From positions 248,001 through 312,000 of the forward strand of contig JBAIAA010000597.1 of NCBI GenBank assembly GCA_037893245.1: DNA of 64,000 bases. Reading direction: 5' to 3'. This DNA is from Crossaster papposus. Lineage: Eukaryota > Echinodermata > Asteroidea > Velatida > Solasteridae. The notes beneath the pieces are model-generated. The model was not told the DNA's origin and made no database searches. It saw only the letters and a list, made by a program, of their open reading frames with translations. The position numbers and the translations under genes are program-made. This document shows positions 1 through 11,131 of this stretch, one piece after another (positions within the stretch are counted from its first letter, which is position 1; every line of letters begins with the position of its first letter).

Positions 1-2170
1 AAATGACATCTCTTTAATGAAAAGAAGACAAAGATGGCGTCAGTTTTTTAGTCTCCCATATCGAATGACCACGATAAAGTGTTACATGTCTTTGTTATCT
101 AACCTTGGCACACGGACTCCGTAGCGGGTTAGCATTCTTCTCCCCATCATCCTGCATCCAAAATTTCGTCCACTGCCCCTGAGCTCTAACTGCGTTATGA
201 AATATAATGGTTTTAAAAAAAAGTTTTCAATTGCTATATTTGATAGGATTACATTCATTGTAGGCCTACAACCTGTTAAATCAAGGATAGGATTTTGATA
301 TTCAAATTTTTGGAGATAAAAAGTAATATCTTTTTCCATAGGCCTAACTTTCCGCAGTACTTAGAAGTGAAAAGTTTCTAAAAATGCATTATACTATCAA
401 AAGCTGCTGTACTTCTTACCAAGTAAGTTTTTATTGCCATTCATTTTTGGAGTAGGCCTAATTACCAAACGTATACGGTCCCTTTAACCACTTCATTTGA
501 AGTAAAACAGTTTTCCCATACATCCGTTTTTTGAACTTACTTGTAAATAATCAAGAAATGCGTCCAGCGTTGCATTCGGAGGATCCCTGCGACGCAAATT
601 AAGCCTGCGAAGTATCCTTCCAACTGTTCTGACACTATGGTTATGGTTGTTATTATTATGAGAGAAAATCGAAGAAAAAAAGAAAATAAAATAAAACAAA
701 ACACTACATCGAAAAGTGTTTCCAACTCATCCAACAATTACAGAAAGTGTTTATATTATTTAGAAGTTTATAGGCGGCCTATAATGTGTTTGGCGCTTTT
801 TATCAAAAAGTCATAAATAACGATTTGTAGCTCTTATTAAATCAATCTTCCAGCTTGCCGTCAACTCTATGACGGAATGGGACCAAAAAGAATTACCACC
901 ACTCCCACGTTTTTTAGCAATGACATACTTTTCATTCTACACAGACCTACATTTATATTTTAATAGGGCCTATTTGTCATCTTCATCATTTTCAAAATTG
1001 GAATCACAATTCTTTCTTCTAAAAAACATCGTTGTTAGTACCTTGGACCGTGAACCAAAGTAGTCTGTATAATAAAATGTTTCTCGTGGAAAAGTATAAA
1101 AGGTTCAAACAGTATCCACATTTTACTACTTACCAACAGTTGATATTATGCCGCAGAGATAAAATGGAACATATTTCCATGGAGGTGTATCCTGCACTAA
1201 AATAGTGGCGCACTAATTCATCTTTTAATGGCTTATAAGGAAAGTAATTAACTGATTTGTTATCCAGCATTAAATATACATGACCTTTCGACACATTCAT
1301 TTCTACCTTTGTTCAAATTAATGACAAGTGTATTGTTTTTCTTGTAAGACAAAGTCAAAATCCTCTTGTCAAATGTAGCCTACTTAAAGGATGTGTGACG
1401 TAGGCTACTCAGTAATAATAGTTTTATTGTAGACCTTATAATGATTAAACATTAAAACAATTTGAAATAAACATTTAAAGTCTTCCAGTATATTTGTATT
1501 TGATTGATTTTCTTCATAAATAATACAGTTAATTCTGGAACGCCCAGAAAAATGCGCCACTTACTCTATTCCACCAACGACGTCACATGTATTATACGTA
1601 ACATACACATGGGCTAGACTAAACCGTTAAAACTGTTTGAACATAATTGTCTTATGGAATGCCCATGAATAAATCACGCAATGGTAACGTCGGTGGTCGA
1701 ATCTGGCAAGAAGCCTATTTTATATGTGGGCATTCCAGAAGACCAGTTTATTTTTAAAGAAAATAAATCCATTAAAAAAAGACCAGAAGACAATTTGTTT
1801 TTATTTATGTTTCATTGTTTAATCATAATAAGGCGTAAAGTGAAACCATTATTATTGAGTCTCACACCTTATCATATTAATTATTATTCTACTGAGTCAA
1901 CATCAATCCCTTCAACATAATAGTCACCGTCTGAATTCCAATTCATGTTTATCAAATTAGGTGCGTGAAATACAAAAAGGGTCGTTGTTAAATAAATAAA
2001 TGAACCCCCTCCCCACCAACAAATAAACAAAAAAATTCAATAAATGAATAAAACAACAAATACAAGAATAAATGTACAAAATAAAGATCAGGAATAAATG
2101 TACAAATAAACAAATGAAATGACACTTTAAAAAAACCCGCACATAACAAACTGACCAGCAACAATTAATG
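1..2170. other. Unrecognised AT-rich sequence
   Basis: I see no protein family, RNA gene or clear mobile element here. Open frames are short (85 codons or fewer) and low in complexity. An imperfect hairpin lies at about 1,651-1,745: GGAATGCCCAT near 1,656 is answered by ATGTGGGCATTCC near 1,724, with an ATTTAT flank on each side. It may be a small fold-back remnant. The word TAGGCCTA and close variants recur in the first 500 bases, which I have associated with echinoderm-like genomes, but this is only an impression. Confidence 0.5.
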
Positions 2171-2180
2171 GGCCGCCTGT

Positions 2181-2221
2181 TATTAATAAAAGCACACGCA
2201 TTGCGTGTGCTTTTATTAATA
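2181..2221. repeat. Near-perfect 41-bp palindrome
   Basis: The 20-base arms 2,181-2,200 and 2,202-2,221 are exact reverse complements around one central T. The core GCACACGCA/TGCGTGTGC is flanked by AT-rich TATTAATAAAA ends. The DNA could extrude as a cruciform, and a transcript would form a 20-bp stem with almost no loop. No coding sequence overlaps it. It could be the minimal remnant of an inverted-repeat transposon or a replication-slippage product. Confidence 0.9.
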
Positions 2222-2460
2222 TCAAGATATACTATAGATCTCGAGCAATTGGAGTTTTACGTAAAATGTAGTCTATAAATTCCAACAGTGATAATTCGAA
2301 AAGGATATTGTCTCCAATATTGGGAATATTCATCAAGGTGTAGTCCATTGTACACTTTACATGCGAAATTAGCCCACTCCACACATTCGGAATAATATCG
2401 AAAGGTTAAAGGGCGCCATCAAGAGGAATAATATGGAGAGTGCGAGACTCCAACGGCTCA

Positions 2461-3424
2461 CAAACACGACGGAGCTCCCCACACGTACGACGCTCTACTC
2501 ACAGGTACGACGGTTTTGCTCACACGTACGACGGAGCTCCCCACACGCACGACGCTCTACTCACAAACACGACGGTTTTGCTCACACGTACGACGGAGCT
2601 CTCCACAGGCACGACGGTTTTGCTCACACGTACGACGGAGCTCTCCACAGGCACGACGGTTTTGCTCACACGTACGACGGAGCTCTCCACAGGCACGACG
2701 GTTTTGCTCACACGTACGACGGAGCTCTCCACAGGCACGACGGTTTTGCTCACACGTACGACGGAGCTCTCCACAGGCACGACGGTTTTGCTCACACGTA
2801 CGACGGAGCTCCCCACACGCACGACGCTCTACTCACAAACACGACGGTTTTGCTCACGCGTACGACGGAGCTCTCCACAGGCACGACGGTTTTGCTCACA
2901 CGCACGACGCTCTACTCACAAACACGACGGTTTTGCTCACACGTACGACGCTCTACTCACAAACACGACGGTTTTGCTCACACGTACGACGCTCTACTCA
3001 CACCCACGACGGTTTTACACAGACGTACGACGGAGCTCCCCACACGCACGACGCTCTACTCACACGCACGACGCTCTACTCACACGCACGACGGTTTTAC
3101 ACAGACGTACAACGGAGCTCCCCACACGCACGACGCTCTACTCACACGCACGACGGTTTTACACAGACGTACGACGGAGCTCTCCACACGCACGACGCTC
3201 TACTCACACGCACGACGGTTTTACACAGACGTACGACGGAGCTCCCCACACGCACGACGCTCTACTCACACGCACGACGGTTTTACACAGACGTACGACG
3301 GAGCTCTCCACACGCACGACGCTCTACTCACACGCACGACGGTTTTACACAGACGTACGACGGAGCTCCCCACACGCACGACGCTCTACTCACACGCACG
3401 ACGCTCTACTCACACGCACGACAA
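2461..3424. repeat. 20/21-bp CpG-rich minisatellite with higher-order structure
   Basis: About 45 monomers, each beginning ACGACG. Three monomer types can be read: A (CGACGGTTTTGCTCACACGTA, also with a TTTTACACAGACGTA tail), B (CGACGGAGCTCTCCACAGGCA) and C (CGACGCTCTACTCACACGCA, 20 bases). At 2,570-2,810 A and B alternate as a 42-bp dimer. After 2,820 C is interspersed and shifts the reading frame. Because no monomer contains a forward stop codon in any phase, all three forward frames stay open for about 1 kb, and a reverse frame is open for 100 codons. The long apparent proteins (His-Asp-Gly-Phe type repeats) are therefore best read as a property of the satellite, not as a gene. Confidence 0.93.
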
Positions 3425-3469
3425 AAACAGATAAGTGTCCTATATAGAACACCATACGCACGACTATAA

Positions 3470-4345
3470 CTCGACTGTGCGCGTGCGTCTTGCGTCTAGG
3501 TTCAAATGCATCCTGGAGAAATTCACTGTGAACACGAAAAACACGATGTGATTGGAACGCAGCATTATAACACGGGTCAAAGGTCACACACATGGCATCG
3601 CTAGCTAGCTGCACATATTATGTCGTTCACCCATATGCAGCAGCTGTGTGGACGTACATGTATAAAAACAATATTCAAGGAACCCAAAACTTCTTCATTT
3701 GTGAGAATTCTCCCAAAGAGTGACAAGAAAGTTACACTCACCAAGCGTATGGCCTCTTGTTCAATGGCATAACAACCCTCAAAGGGGAACCAAAAGCAAG
3801 CGAGAGCTCTTGATAAAGAAATTGTGTAGAATGTCATTGGTACCATTTGGAAGCTATAATACTTTGAACTTACAAATACCGTGCGAAGGAGTAATTAGTG
3901 TTTAATAATAGCGCGCGAAATGCGTTAATTTTTGACACGTGGGGGAGCATCATGATTAATTTTTGAAAATGATTTTATAATAGTTCCTTTATCTGTTGCA
4001 GTTGAGGATGTTTATTGTTCAATCTAAGTTGGTATTTTCTTTTACTGTCAAAGATTATAACAAGTGCATTAAATTTAGATTAATAAATATACAAATATTA
4101 ATTTTCGTAAATTAATAAATACCTAGGAGAGTTAATAGCTTCTGCTTGATCAAACCTCAATCACGTAGAGGGCATTATTTTGTAGAGTAAATTGCCCCGG
4201 CTTTCCAACAATTGAGCAAATTCACTGTTTATTCCCTAAATTAAAAAAGTATTTATTAAAGAGATTAAAAGAATGAGGACCCGGTCATTACTGCTTGATA
4301 ACGTACCGGGTTTGGGGATGACCGCTGTCAATCGGTCTGTTATGA
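3470..4345. other. Unrecognised intergenic sequence
   Basis: No recognisable gene or repeat. Short open frames on both strands lack domain character. The right part (4,265-4,345) contains GGTCATTACTG-like sequence resembling the outer edge of the fold-back elements that follow, so the element boundary could lie slightly further left than drawn. Confidence 0.4.
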
Positions 4346-5139
4346 CCCTGTCACAACAGAACGTTTTAGGCAAACGCGTGAGTAACGTGTTGTAATTTCG
4401 GCAACACGCTGGCAAACGCTGACCAACGCTAGGCCAGCGTTAGCAACACGCTGAGCGCGTTACTCACACGCTGGGACACGCTGTCACACGCTAGAAAAAC
4501 GTTGGAGATTCGTTACTCACGCGTCGAACACGCTAGACGATCGTTATCAACCCGATCAACCCGCTACGCACACGCTGGCGTACGCTGGCGACAAGCTGGT
4601 TATGACCCTGTCACACCAGAACGGACGTTTTAGGCCAATGTATGAGTAGCGCGTTAAAAATAGTTGATACGCTGGCAATCGCTGAACTTTCACAGAACAA
4701 GTCAAGTGGAACCGTGATTTCAGCGTGTCCATACAGGTTGATAACGGGTTCATAGCGTATGCCAGCGCGTGGGTAGCGTATGAGGAACGCACTCAGCGTG
4801 TGAGGAACGCATCACTGATTTATATTAAAAATATGACAGCGGGTCGCCATCGTGTGAGTAGTTGGTTGGTGACGATCGTCTAGCGCGTTCGACGCGTGAG
4901 TAACGACCTTCCTGCGTGCCGCCAGCGTGTGCAGTCACACGCTGGCAAACGCTGACAATTTTAGGTATGTTGAAAAATGTATGTTTGCCCTCAGCGTGTG
5001 ACAGCGTGTTACAGCGTGTGGGTAACGCGCTCAGCGTGTTGCGAACGCTGGCCTAGCGTTGGTCAACGTTTACCCGCGTGTTGCCGAAATTCCAACACGT
5101 TACTCGCGCGTTGGCCTAAAACGTTCTAGTGTGACAGGG
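4346..5139. mobile_element. Fold-back element A (147-bp inverted arms)
   Basis: The left arm, about 4,346-4,492, is matched by the reverse complement of 4,993-5,139. Both share the outer terminus CCCTGTCACA..AGAACGTTTTAGGC, then AACGCG(T/C)GAGTAACGTGTTG and a run of AACGCTGG, ACACGCTG and GCGCGTTAC words. The arms are built from short degenerate sub-repeats (CACGCT/AGCGTG, TTACTCACGCG). No transposase is present inside, so it would be non-autonomous. It overlaps element B rather than nesting inside it. Confidence 0.85.
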
Positions 5140-5446
5140 GCATTACTGTAGTAGCGCGTCGGCTTTTTATACAACTAATCATGTGGTCGTTGCAGTCCGC
5201 TGGCGCGCGTTGGAACACGCTACTCACGCGCTGCGATATGGGCAGTCGTTCATCAGTTGTCGAGCACGTTACTAACGCGTTACTCACGCGCTGGTGAACG
5301 CTATGAACCCGTTATCAACGCGTTATGGACACGCTGAAATCACGGTTCCACTTGACTTTTTCTGTGGAAGTTCAGCGTTTGCCAGCGTATCAACTAATTT
5401 TAACGCGCTACTCAAGCGTTGGCCTCAAACGTTTTGGTGTGACTGG
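4606..5446. mobile_element. Fold-back element B (about 185-bp inverted arms)
   Basis: 4,606-4,790 pairs with the reverse complement of about 5,262-5,446. The end again reads CCCTGTCACACCAGAACG, and the arm includes an exactly shared block (TCAAGTGGAACCGTGATTTC). It is the same family as element A, because termini and sub-repeats agree. Order along the DNA is A-left, B-left, A-right, B-right, so the two hairpins are interleaved. The right end lies directly against a THAP-like coding segment. Confidence 0.83.
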
Positions 5447-5459
5447 GCCCTTACCACGC

Positions 5460-5966
5460 AGTAAGGATTTCACCTTCTCCGAGTTCTCGGCAAGAAGTAG
5501 GCCTTTGATTTGTTCAGCACATTTTTCAGAGGACTGTGTTGAACCTTCAAGTGCTTTGAAAAAATCACTGGGATTGACAACAAAGTTTCGTTTGAAGCCT
5601 GGATCGATCCCCACATTAAAAGCGCCAAACATCGCGAGAATTCGTACTACATGTAGTACTACATGTACCACCAGGCCTACTGCTTTTACGTCGGCCGAGT
5701 CATCGGCAACCGCCGGGTCTGCCGTGGCCGCAGAGTCATCAGCAGGTGCTGAGTCGCAAGGGCTCTTGAAGTTGAAACGTAACGTTGGGGGCTTCACTCT
5801 ATACTGTGGTCTTCCCAATACTCGCTGCTATCGGACATTTTTCGCTGTTTTTCGGTCGAAAATAGTTGTACCAAAATATAGCCTAGCTTGTCCGCTGTTA
5901 TTCCGCATTGCATTGTACGGTAAAAATGCACGCACACGATCGACCCGAGTAAATCGTCATGGGTAG
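5460..5966 (+). pseudogene. THAP-type zinc-finger domain fragment
   Basis: THAP domains are DNA-binding C2CH zinc fingers found in animal transcription factors and in P-element-like transposases. What is seen is the C-terminal half: the C-x2-H pair in LICSAHFSED (Cys codon 5,511, His codon 5,520), followed about 35 residues later by KPGSIPTLKAP, the position of the family's AVPTIF box. A Ser/Ala/Thr-rich tail follows, then a stop at 5,964. The N-terminal C-x2/4-C pair and conserved Trp are missing because the upstream frame runs into fold-back element B. A possible splice acceptor (ACGCAG) lies at 5,454-5,459. It may be one exon of a THAP gene, or a captured or broken copy. I found no partner exon nearby. 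Confidence 0.6.
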
Positions 5967-7737
5967 TACGTCACACACAAAGTATGAATTATTGATGAGT
6001 TAAGGGCTTTTGCTGAAACTGAGTTTTTCTGGGTCGTAGAACGCCGATTAATTTTGGGTTTGTTTTGCATGAAGGAACAAGTTTTATTGAATACTAATGA
6101 TATATTAGTAATCATTATACATTTCTCGAACAAAAACAGCAACACAGCCTTTATCATTATTCCGTTGTAGTCCATCTTTAATATGATGAAGAAAGAATTT
6201 TGAGGCATCAGTGAGGGAAAAAGTGTGATTGGCTGATTTTAAACAGTATGTTTAATACCGGTTTGGAGTCTGGACGCTGATAATGAATGACCCGAGCCAA
6301 AATTCTATCTTTTCGGTCTAAAAGTCAACCCAAGTCAAAAATTTAAACTTTCCAACGATTTTGTTGAACAATTGCACTTTGTTTTTCAAAACACCCATTT
6401 AGCTATACAATAGAGTAAGACGACTTAAACAATTCAGTGTGTTCTGAATTTAGGAACATAACAAAACTAACTCGATGGTATTGCGCATGCTTACGTGAGC
6501 ATTGTCAATGATTGTAATGGTTGTAAATTTCATGTGACACCACTGCACTGAAAACGTGTTTATTATTTGGGGCCTGTTTTAGCGACTAGCTGTGACGAGA
6601 AACATGTTTCGGCTTTGGTCATTGGTTGGCCGTTTTTGCGTCTTTGGTTGACTAGAGTGATTGGAAGAACAAAACAAATCCTGATTAGTTTATTGTGTTT
6701 AAAAGCGGACTATCCTGATAAGTTGATCCACGGCAATAACATTGTGATTAATTATTATAGTCCACAATATATCTTATTATTTCTAGATGCGTTGGCCATT
6801 CCAGCAACTTGACTGCCATGCACGTGACATGCTGTGTACGTGTTCTTGTATTATGTGTGCGTCAAAATTCCTTGAAGATAAGTTTGCTTTCTTACTTTCG
6901 CTGATGTAACATGTCGTGTCCCACACACTTTCTAGCCCTGGGCCTCAATGTATGTGGAACTTGGATGCACTACATTATTTCATGTTCCACTCGGGCTTGT
7001 GGGTTAATTTATTACAAAGTACTTGTTTTGCTGGTTACCTACCTGTAAACAATCTTGGATTACATTTTCTTTAATTTGATGAAGATCGATAGGACAGGTC
7101 TGAGGGGGCGACTATTGTGTGGTGTGGCTGTAGTAACTCTAGGGGCCAAGTGCGACTATTATCTTGCACTACCTGTAAATATATATTTAAAAAACATGTA
7201 AATAGTATGTACAGAATTATTATTTTGCGAGTGGAACAATGAATACTTTAGTGCGTCTGTGTCCAACACTATATAGTTTTGTGTTCCACAAGCGTGAGGC
7301 GGCATAACAAACTTATCGGGAATAATTTATTCAACTTGGCACACACAAAAGATGGAACGTCTATGATGTATCAGTTTTCAGGTGTTATCAAATGCGTACA
7401 CAAAAAACATGGACCATGCGTTTGGTCGTCTTTTTTTGATTTGCATAAATAGTGGCCGCATGAGGTAGCTGTGTGCGCTGTATTTTGCACTGCTGCTAGT
7501 ATTACTGCAGCGCGCGGGGTGGATTTCGGACATGAACAACAGTGTTTTGCAGGTATTAGAATCAACCACAAGTAATTTAAAATTAGGATTTTCAAATCGT
7601 GTCATTTTTGTACAGTAGACCAACACTTAGATGCACTTTCATATTATTTGTATAGTTACAGAAATATATATTTATTAAGTTGAGGGAACTTCTTTTTGAC
7701 TGGTCCTGTTGTGTAGTACTGACCTCTGTGTATATCT
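5967..7737. other. Unrecognised sequence
   Basis: No protein family is recognised. Open frames are at most about 80 codons. Around 6,940-7,300 short words (GTTCCAC, GAGTGGAAC, CCACAAGCG) recur in inverted order and may be a decayed inverted-repeat element, but the match is too weak to draw boundaries. Confidence 0.4.
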
Positions 7738-8380
7738 CCTGCACCCGATTTCACTAAACTTTGCGACGCGTCGCAACTCGAGTTACAAAGAGTAATGCGT
7801 CGCATCTCGCGACGCGTCGTACGATCCATTTCACTAAAGTTACGATGCGTTCAACGCGTCGCAAATACCTTGACAACGGAAAGTAACACGTCGTAAGTTA
7901 CGAAGTGTATTTGGGTCGTCGTAAAATAAGATGCGTCTTATCATAGCCAGTTTTACGCCATAGAAATTAAACAAACGAGACTAGAATACTCAGAGAATGT
8001 ATTGGGAGTTGTAAATAAAACATTCATCGTAGTCATATGAATAAACCTTGAATAGTGCACTTGAAATTTAAAATTAGCTAGAGGTCCACAGCAAGCTTGT
8101 TTTTTGTTACAATTGCATCGTATGTCAGCCATTTTGATTTACATTTTTGAAGCTTTGCGAGAAGAAATTCGACGACTCTTTGCTGAATACCAGACGGCTA
8201 TTTACTGTGAGTTGAATAGGTACATACAACAGTCGCTGTTTTGTGCTATAAATACACCTACGACGCGTCGCACGTACGATGTGTTTCGTGAAATGGATTT
8301 TACGACGCGTAGAGATACGACGCGTCGTAGTACTGCGATGCCTCGTAAGTAACGAAGAGTTTAGTGAAATCGGGTGCAGG
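7738..8380. mobile_element. MITE-like element with perfect 23-bp terminal inverted repeats
   Basis: The ends CCTGCACCCGATTTCACTAA.. (7,738-7,760) and its exact reverse complement (8,358-8,380) define a 643-bp element. The subterminal parts are packed with the palindromic word CGACGCGTCG and variants (7,766-7,870 and 8,260-8,345), which could be binding sites for a transposase supplied in trans. An 82-codon frame (8,104-8,352) contains an acidic/Arg-rich stretch (ALREEIRRLFAEYQ) that I do not recognise. No convincing target duplication is visible, so the superfamily remains open (Harbinger- or hAT-like are possibilities). Confidence 0.88.
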
Positions 8381-8496
8381 TCCTGAAGAAAATCCGTTCA
8401 CCATGTCTGGGCTGTTTCTGGCAGTCGCCTTCCAAACACTGGCAGGATTTTATCTAGGTCTGGATCAATTTTGTCAGTACATGTATGTCAAAAACA
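8381..8496. other. Short linker
   Basis: Between the MITE and the LINE tail, with no identifiable content. It may be a degenerate upstream part of the LINE. Confidence 0.3.
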
Positions 8497-8797
8497 CTCG
8501 GTGACAGAGCATTTGTTGTAGCTGCACCCACTTTATGGAACCGACTGCCCCAAAATGTCCGCTCAGCTCCGACTCTTGTTCCTTAGTGCATATGTATAAA
8601 TTATTGATTTATAGGGTATTCGATCGATCTATGTTATCGTACTTTTTATGTGTTAATTAATAATTTGTATCTTTTTATTTTTTAACCAATTCTGTAGCTG
8701 TAATGTAAGTACACTGCATTGTTATGCGCATTTGAACATAATTTCTTTTATGGAATTTGCGCAATATAAATTATTATTATTATTATTATTATTATTA
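8497..8797 (+). pseudogene. 5'-truncated CR1/L2-like LINE, 3' tail
   Basis: A 29-codon stretch encodes the well-known C-terminus of CR1/L2-type reverse transcriptase ORFs: GDRAFVVAAPTLWNRLPQNV then RSAPTL, ending at TAG (8,584-8,586), slightly earlier than usual for the family. A 180-bp 3' UTR-like segment follows, containing GGAATTTGCGCAATATAAA and ending in (ATT)n at 8,770-8,797. Microsatellite tails of this kind are typical of CR1/L2 insertions. Everything upstream of the last domain is missing, as expected from incomplete reverse transcription. It is non-functional. Confidence 0.85.
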
Positions 8798-9356
8798 AAC
8801 AACCCTTGCAGGGAAAGAGCCCGTAGTTGGATTATTCTATGACAAATAAATGAAAGTATAGTTCCAGTGTGTAATTTGTTAAAGATGTAAATTATTTTGT
8901 TAGTTTTGTACACTCCGTTTTACATGGATTTGTTTCCCTTCCTTTAAAGAAAGGTTTGTAAAGGTGCGGGAAGAAAGGGTGTGCATTTCTGTATATTACT
9001 TTAGTTTCAAGTAAGGGCAGATCTCCTGCAATGATTTTATTTCTTTTTAATATGACGGTTGTGTGTGATATGCACAAAGTTAAACATTGTGTTAACACAG
9101 ACTATATCTTTAACAGGATCAGGCCAGTGATGTGGAGGCTGCTGGCATGTCTGGGTCATCGGCCTCTATGTTGTTAGGCCGCCAGGGATCACAGCACCAC
9201 ATTCATTTTCGTTTCCCCGTTTACTTAGTGGAAACGAAAATGATGGGGCTTGGAGTGGTTCCCAATTTTCTTAAGATGTGGAGAAATCAATTATTTGATG
9301 TTAAACATCTCCGGCCCTCGGATATGTACTTCGACCCTTTGGATATATGATACTTT
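8798..9356. other. Unrecognised sequence between LINE tail and inverted-repeat element
   Basis: A 72-codon forward frame at 9,132-9,350 has no family resemblance that I can name. A short local inverted repeat is present (TTTTCGTTTCC near 9,211 and GGAAACGAAAA near 9,230). Confidence 0.35.
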
Positions 9357-10628
9357 TACACTCTTAAAACTCCGGGGTTACAAATCCCGTGGTCATTATT
9401 TGTTGACAACTTTCGTGGTCGAAATAACCCCGAACTGTTCAACTTCTGTTTTAATAACTACGTTTTATTGGGGTCATTTTGACCACGAAAAACGTGGTGA
9501 AATTAATTACGTATTCTGATTGGTTGAGGTTTGTCATGCTATCGCGTCATTGTGTACTAATACACGGTTCGGCGAAGCGCCCATCATGACTTTATTAAAT
9601 AAGAATGCTTTAAAAAGTAGATTCAGTTAAACGTTAAGTTTAAATTTAGTTCAAAAATAAAATGAGTGTTTTTTTGAGAAAGAATTTTTACTTCACATTT
9701 TACAAGCAAACTTATGGTAGACCTACAAAATTGTTCGCGGATGTACATGTACAGTACGCAGCGTGACATGTCGGCCACCGCGCGAATTTTGACACGAAGC
9801 GGCCGCCATTGCAACTTTGTTGACAACGCGGCGTTAAAACGAAGGAGAAATTGCTTGAATACTGGGTTTTCAATGCTATATTGAAAAGTTTGAAAGTAGG
9901 ATGTGGTAAAAGCAGTGAAGACAGTCTGTGTAGGTCTAGGTTAACTTTGGGAAGTTCGTGCGTACCGAAGTTACGCTGCATTTTTGCACTCATTTTTACG
10001 TTAGCCGGCGACGCCGTGTTGGTATGCGAACGTAGCGTGCACGGGCGATTCCATTGCGGTACATGACTTGTGTTTCACTATTCGGCCGGCCGCCGGTCCC
10101 GGTACGCGTGCATGGTACGACCGGTCGGTGTAGCGCGAATACAGTTGAAATATGCCGGAGTAGCCAGACTGGGGCGCCGGTTGCGGTACTAAATTTAGAA
10201 GGCTGCGTGTGTTTACAGTACCAAATGATAAACTGGCGACTCGTAATCGTATACAGAGACTGTCTTCACGTGTTTATATCGCATCCTACCTATACTACCT
10301 TTTCAAATTTAGTTTAATACCACAGCATTCCAGTAAATTCTCCATAGATTTCTAAACATATTCATATAACGTGGACAAATTGGTGACCACGAAAATGGGG
10401 TTATTCCGAAATGACAACGGAAAGAGGTTAATTTGACCACGGGATTGGGGTTATATTTTAACCACGATTGTTGTCAAAATCTGACAACAATACGTGGTTG
10501 TTTTTGTTGACCACGTCGCACGGGGTCATTTTGACCACGTACGTCGTCTGTGCATATCTGACGACGGGAACGTGGTTAAAGATAACCACGACGTGGTTAC
10601 TTTTTAACCACGTATTTTTAAGAGTGTA
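9357..10628. mobile_element. Inverted-repeat DNA element (TACACTCTTAAAA ends)
   Basis: The 13-bp terminus TACACTCTTAAAA (9,357-9,369) is repeated in reverse complement at 10,616-10,628. Subterminal zones on both sides are dense in the words GTGGTCA, ACCACG, TTGACCAC and GGGGTTA. An internal inverted repeat (about 9,886-9,932 against 10,256-10,308) shares GTAGGATG and TGAAGACAGTCT. The middle (9,770-10,180) is CpG-rich and may be captured host DNA. No transposase frame is seen, so it is likely a non-autonomous element of about 1.27 kb. Target duplication is unclear. Confidence 0.78.
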
Positions 10629-10767
10629 TGCTGTGATGAAGATCTGTCAATATTTAGAAAGAAATATCGATTTCAGAATCAGTCAGATTGAGTAGTTATT
10701 TTTACCTATTTTTTTCGTCTCGATTATCGAAAGAAACATCCAATAAATTGTAACATTCTCTACTCAC

Positions 10768-10874
10768 TATCTAAGGTGTAGGCATTATGGAACCGCAACT
10801 TTTGTGCAATTCTGCTGAAAAACTGGTCTACATCCTCATGGGTGTTCTCGACTAGCAGAAAGTTGAAATCAACC
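10768..10874 (-). pseudogene. DUF7869-like protein fragment, downstream exon
   Basis: Read on the reverse strand from 10,874: a splice acceptor (CTAG) is followed by VDFNFLLVENTHEDVDQFFS and then RIAQKLRFHNAYTL, ending at a GTGAGT donor (10,767-10,762). The signature H-T-H-E-D-x-D-x-x-F is the hallmark, as I recall it, of the DUF7869 family. These are large transposon-associated, multi-exon proteins of invertebrates with a predicted RNase H-like fold and unknown function. The exon is open throughout. It pairs with the exon at 11,048-11,131, and further exons would lie outside these two. A second, more complete family member lies at 45.5-58.1 kb. Whether this copy is functional cannot be judged from two exons. 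Confidence 0.7.
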
Positions 10875-11047
10875 TAGGTATCAGACATGTAAAATAGAAA
10901 CGAGACAAATTATAAGATCACCCTCGTAATGTAAATGTAATTGTACAACTAAGTAAGGATGGAGCTCTCAAGAATTATTGTAGATCATTGTACCGAATAA
11001 AAAAAGCTGATATTCATGTTTTCATCGCAAATTCGTGTAAAACTCAC

Positions 11048-11131
11048 TTGTTCATTTAGACCCATCTCCACCATGAGAAAACCAAGTCCAAGCAGGTAGC
11101 GGTTTTTGTTCTTCCTGAAACAGTTGTCCAT
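11048..11131 (-). pseudogene. DUF7869-like protein fragment, upstream exon
   Basis: Reverse-strand exon of exactly 28 codons between an acceptor TTTTCAG (just above 11,131) and a donor GTGAGTT (11,047-11,041). It encodes MDNCFRKNKNRYLLGLGFLM followed by VEMGLNEQ. The D-N-C/G..K-N-R-Y pattern followed one exon later by H-T-H-E-D-x-D is the family order, also seen as SDSCGGQNRNQY then SSHTRIEADSMH in the 54-kb gene. Intron length to the next exon is 173 bp. Splice phase is zero on both sides. Confidence 0.7.

Noticed and set aside
2433-3469. Three overlapping forward frames of more than 300 codons
   Set aside because: All lie inside the minisatellite and arise because its monomers contain no stop codon. 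No start context, introns or non-repeat coding sequence accompany them.
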